A stretch of DNA of 23,141 nucleotides from CAYUNI01 sp964446245 (GTDB taxonomy: Bacteria > Patescibacteriota > Minisyncoccia > Phycocordibacterales > XYD1-FULL-46-19): the NCBI GenBank assembly GCA_964446245.1, contig CAYUNI010000011.1, positions 1 to 23,141 of the forward strand, in the 5' to 3' direction. The notes beneath the pieces were generated by a model. That model did no database searches, was not told where the DNA came from, and saw nothing but the letters and a program-made list of their open reading frames with translations. Each line of letters starts with the position of its first letter. The first letter of the stretch is position 1. Both the position numbers and the translations under genes were made by a program. Shown piece after piece: positions 21,933-23,141 of this stretch.

Positions 21933-22006
21933 TGCACGCGCCTGGACTCGAACCAGGGACCGCGGAGGTATAAGCTCCGTGCTCTAACCAACTGAGCTAC
22001 GCGTGC
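21933..22006 (-). tRNA. tRNA-Ile (anticodon UAU)
   Basis: A 74-base cloverleaf. Acceptor GCACGCG/CGCGTGC with discriminator A, D arm GCTC-AGTTGGTTA-GAGC, anticodon stem CGGAG/CTCCG with loop CTTATAC, and T arm CCTGG-TTCGAGT-CCAGG. The loop gives anticodon UAU, reading AUA. Most bacteria read AUA with a CAU tRNA modified by TilS, so a genuine UAU tRNA is uncommon. CCA is not encoded. Confidence 0.93.
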
Positions 22007-22019
22007 AATCCTGTATTAA

Positions 22020-22025
22020 TTTATA
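22020..22025 (-). promoter_or_regulatory. Possible -10 box for tRNA-Ile
   Basis: TATAAA on the minus strand, 13 bases before the 5' end of the tRNA. No clear -35 is seen. The 95 bases between the two divergent tRNAs hold nothing else I can support. Confidence 0.35.
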
Positions 22026-22101
22026 TCATAAAATTTGAAAAAAGACAGGAAATAGGCTATTCTTTTATTGCTTGTACTGTTCTTTGAATTTTTTGGCACA
22101 A

Positions 22102-22175
22102 GCGAGTATAGCTCAGTTGGTTAGAGCGCACCGTTCACATCGGTGAGGTCTCAGGTTCAAATCCTGATACTCGCA
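22102..22175 (+). tRNA. tRNA-Val (anticodon CAC)
   Basis: A 74-base cloverleaf. Acceptor GCGAGTA/TACTCGC with discriminator A, D arm GCTC-AGTTGGTTA-GAGC, anticodon stem CACCG/CGGTG with loop TTCACAT (CAC, reading GUG), and T arm TCAGG-TTCAAAT-CCTGA. CCA is not encoded. It converges on ftsH. Confidence 0.95.
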
Positions 22176-22191
22176 CAATTCAACAAAACAC

Positions 22192-23141
22192 CTACGTCAC
22201 CTTTTCTTCTTCCGGCTTCATCTTTGGCTGAATGCCATTTACAATCAAAAGTTTATCGAATTCTTCTCTCTCTAAAGTCTCTGCCCTAATCAGCTCTTCA
22301 GACATCTTATCTAACACTAATCGATAATCGGTTAAAATTTTCACCGCTTGTTCATAAGCGTCGTTCATCAAACGAGATACCTCTCGATCAACTTCTGCCG
22401 CTGTCGCTTGTGAAATCGCCCCTTCGGTCATCGAACCAGACCAAGTAAATTTCGTCTGGGCTTCCATCGCGACCGGTCCAAGTTTATCACTCATCCCATA
22501 CTTAGTGACCATCGCACGCGCCAAATCAGTTGAAACCTGAATATCATTTGACGCGCCAGTAGTCATATCGCCAAAAACTAATTTCTCAGCGGCATAACCG
22601 CCAAGCGACATCGCCAAGTCAGCCAAAAATTCTTGCCGCGACTGCAATTTACGATCTTCAAACGGTAATTTCAAAGTATAACCAGCGGCATGGCCACGAG
22701 AAATAATCGACACCTTGTGGATCGGATCCGCCTGAGGCAAGACCGAAGCGACCAAAGCATGGCCCATCTCGTGATAAGCGGTAATCTTCTTTTCTTTAGT
22801 TGAGAGAATATGACTTCGTCGTTCTGGCCCGAGCATTACCTTCTCAACCGAACGAATCAAATCATACTGGCTGATCTCTTGCCGATTTTCTCGCGCGGCA
22901 AGAATCGCCGCCTCATTCATCAAATTCATCAAATCTGCGCCAGAAAAACCCGGGGTGCGTTCGGCGATTACCCGTAAATTAACATCTGGACCCATTGGTT
23001 TCTTGCGCGCATGAATCCCCAAAATTTCTTCTCGATCTTTAATATCCGGTGCATCAAGGACTACTCGTCGATCAAAACGCCCCGGACGCAATAAAGCAGG
23101 ATCCAAAACATCCGGCCGATTAGTCGCCGCCATTACAATCA
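22192..23141 (-). CDS. ftsH: ATP-dependent membrane zinc metalloprotease FtsH, C-terminal part (window edge)
   Basis: The gene continues beyond the right edge: codons for VIV precede the first internal Met at 23133, so that Met is not the start. The visible part begins in the AAA+ domain with AATNRPDVLDPALLRPGRFDRRV (second region of homology, with the arginine fingers), then the AAA lid (GFSGADLMNLMNEAAILAARE). The zinc protease motif is HEMGH in TAYHEMGHALVA, with the third ligand region in the LGGYAAEKLVFGDMTTGASNDIQ stretch, and TKYGMSDKLGP follows. FtsH degrades misfolded and short-lived membrane and cytosolic proteins. About 315 of the usual 600-650 residues are in the window; the N-terminal membrane helices and Walker motifs are not. 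Confidence 0.95.
   Translation of the reverse strand, partial: IVMAATNRPDVLDPALLRPGRFDRRVVLDAPDIKDREEILGIHARKKPMGPDVNLRVIAERTPGFSGADLMNLMNEAAILAARENRQEISQYDLIRSVEKVMLGPERRSHILSTKEKKITAYHEMGHALVASVLPQADPIHKVSIISRGHAAGYTLKLPFEDRKLQSRQEFLADLAMSLGGYAAEKLVFGDMTTGASNDIQVSTDLARAMVTKYGMSDKLGPVAMEAQTKFTWSGSMTEGAISQATAAEVDREVSRLMNDAYEQAVKILTDYRLVLDKMSEELIRAETLEREEFDKLLIVNGIQPKMKPEEEKVT

Overview
The window looks like a chromosomal segment of a Candidate Phyla Radiation (Patescibacteria) bacterium, probably Parcubacteria-like. Supporting signs are a compact type IV pilus operon in the arrangement usual for that group, with PilT carrying a GPVGQGKST Walker A; a secreted protein with repeated GYAWS..NIGWI motifs; PIF1 with a C-terminal HTH; a RecG with a lineage-type insertion; tRNAs without encoded CCA; and many starts with no Shine-Dalgarno (SD) sequence. 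UGA is a normal stop here (for example at 17613, 20500 and 12367), so this is not a code-25 lineage. The assignment is inferred from gene content only.

Layout. 1-11592 (minus strand) is a type IV pilus locus, read from the right: pilM, pilN-, pilO- and pilP-like genes, pilB, a CheY-like receiver, pilT, pilC, then three prepilin-like genes, a secreted repeat protein and the first codons of the prepilin peptidase at the window edge. Two pieces of mobile DNA interrupt it. One is a plus-strand REP-associated tyrosine transposase (RAYT) framed by two palindromes that are exact reverse complements of each other (3563-4355). The other is a roughly 480-base repeat field (1540-2020). comF diverges from pilM, so machinery for DNA uptake sits beside the pilus.

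11679-17850 holds comF, an unknown gene, PIF1 helicase, two small membrane-anchored proteins (one perhaps truncated), a kinase-fold protein lacking standard catalytic residues, an IS3-like remnant of about 105 bases, tRNA-Ser(GCU), a gamma-glutamylcyclotransferase-like gene, and a 44-residue gene with a perfect SD.

17834-20452 is recG, which carries an in-frame GxxExxY-family domain (about 150 codons) between helicase motifs II and III. The insert is edged by the same degenerate TCCGCGT-type repeats found in the pilus repeat field. A second, shorter in-frame piece of the same repeat sits further on. 20465-23141 holds a hairpin terminator of the palindrome family, a four-helix membrane protein, a TIM-barrel-like (TrpF-like) protein, tRNA-Ile(UAU), tRNA-Val(CAC) and the 3' part of ftsH.

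Two themes stand out. Mobile repeats have entered coding genes while keeping them open (recG, perhaps the RAYT itself). There is also a sharp split between recognised genes, which almost all lack an SD, and four unrecognised genes (12897, 17747, 20934, 21809), which all have strong SDs.
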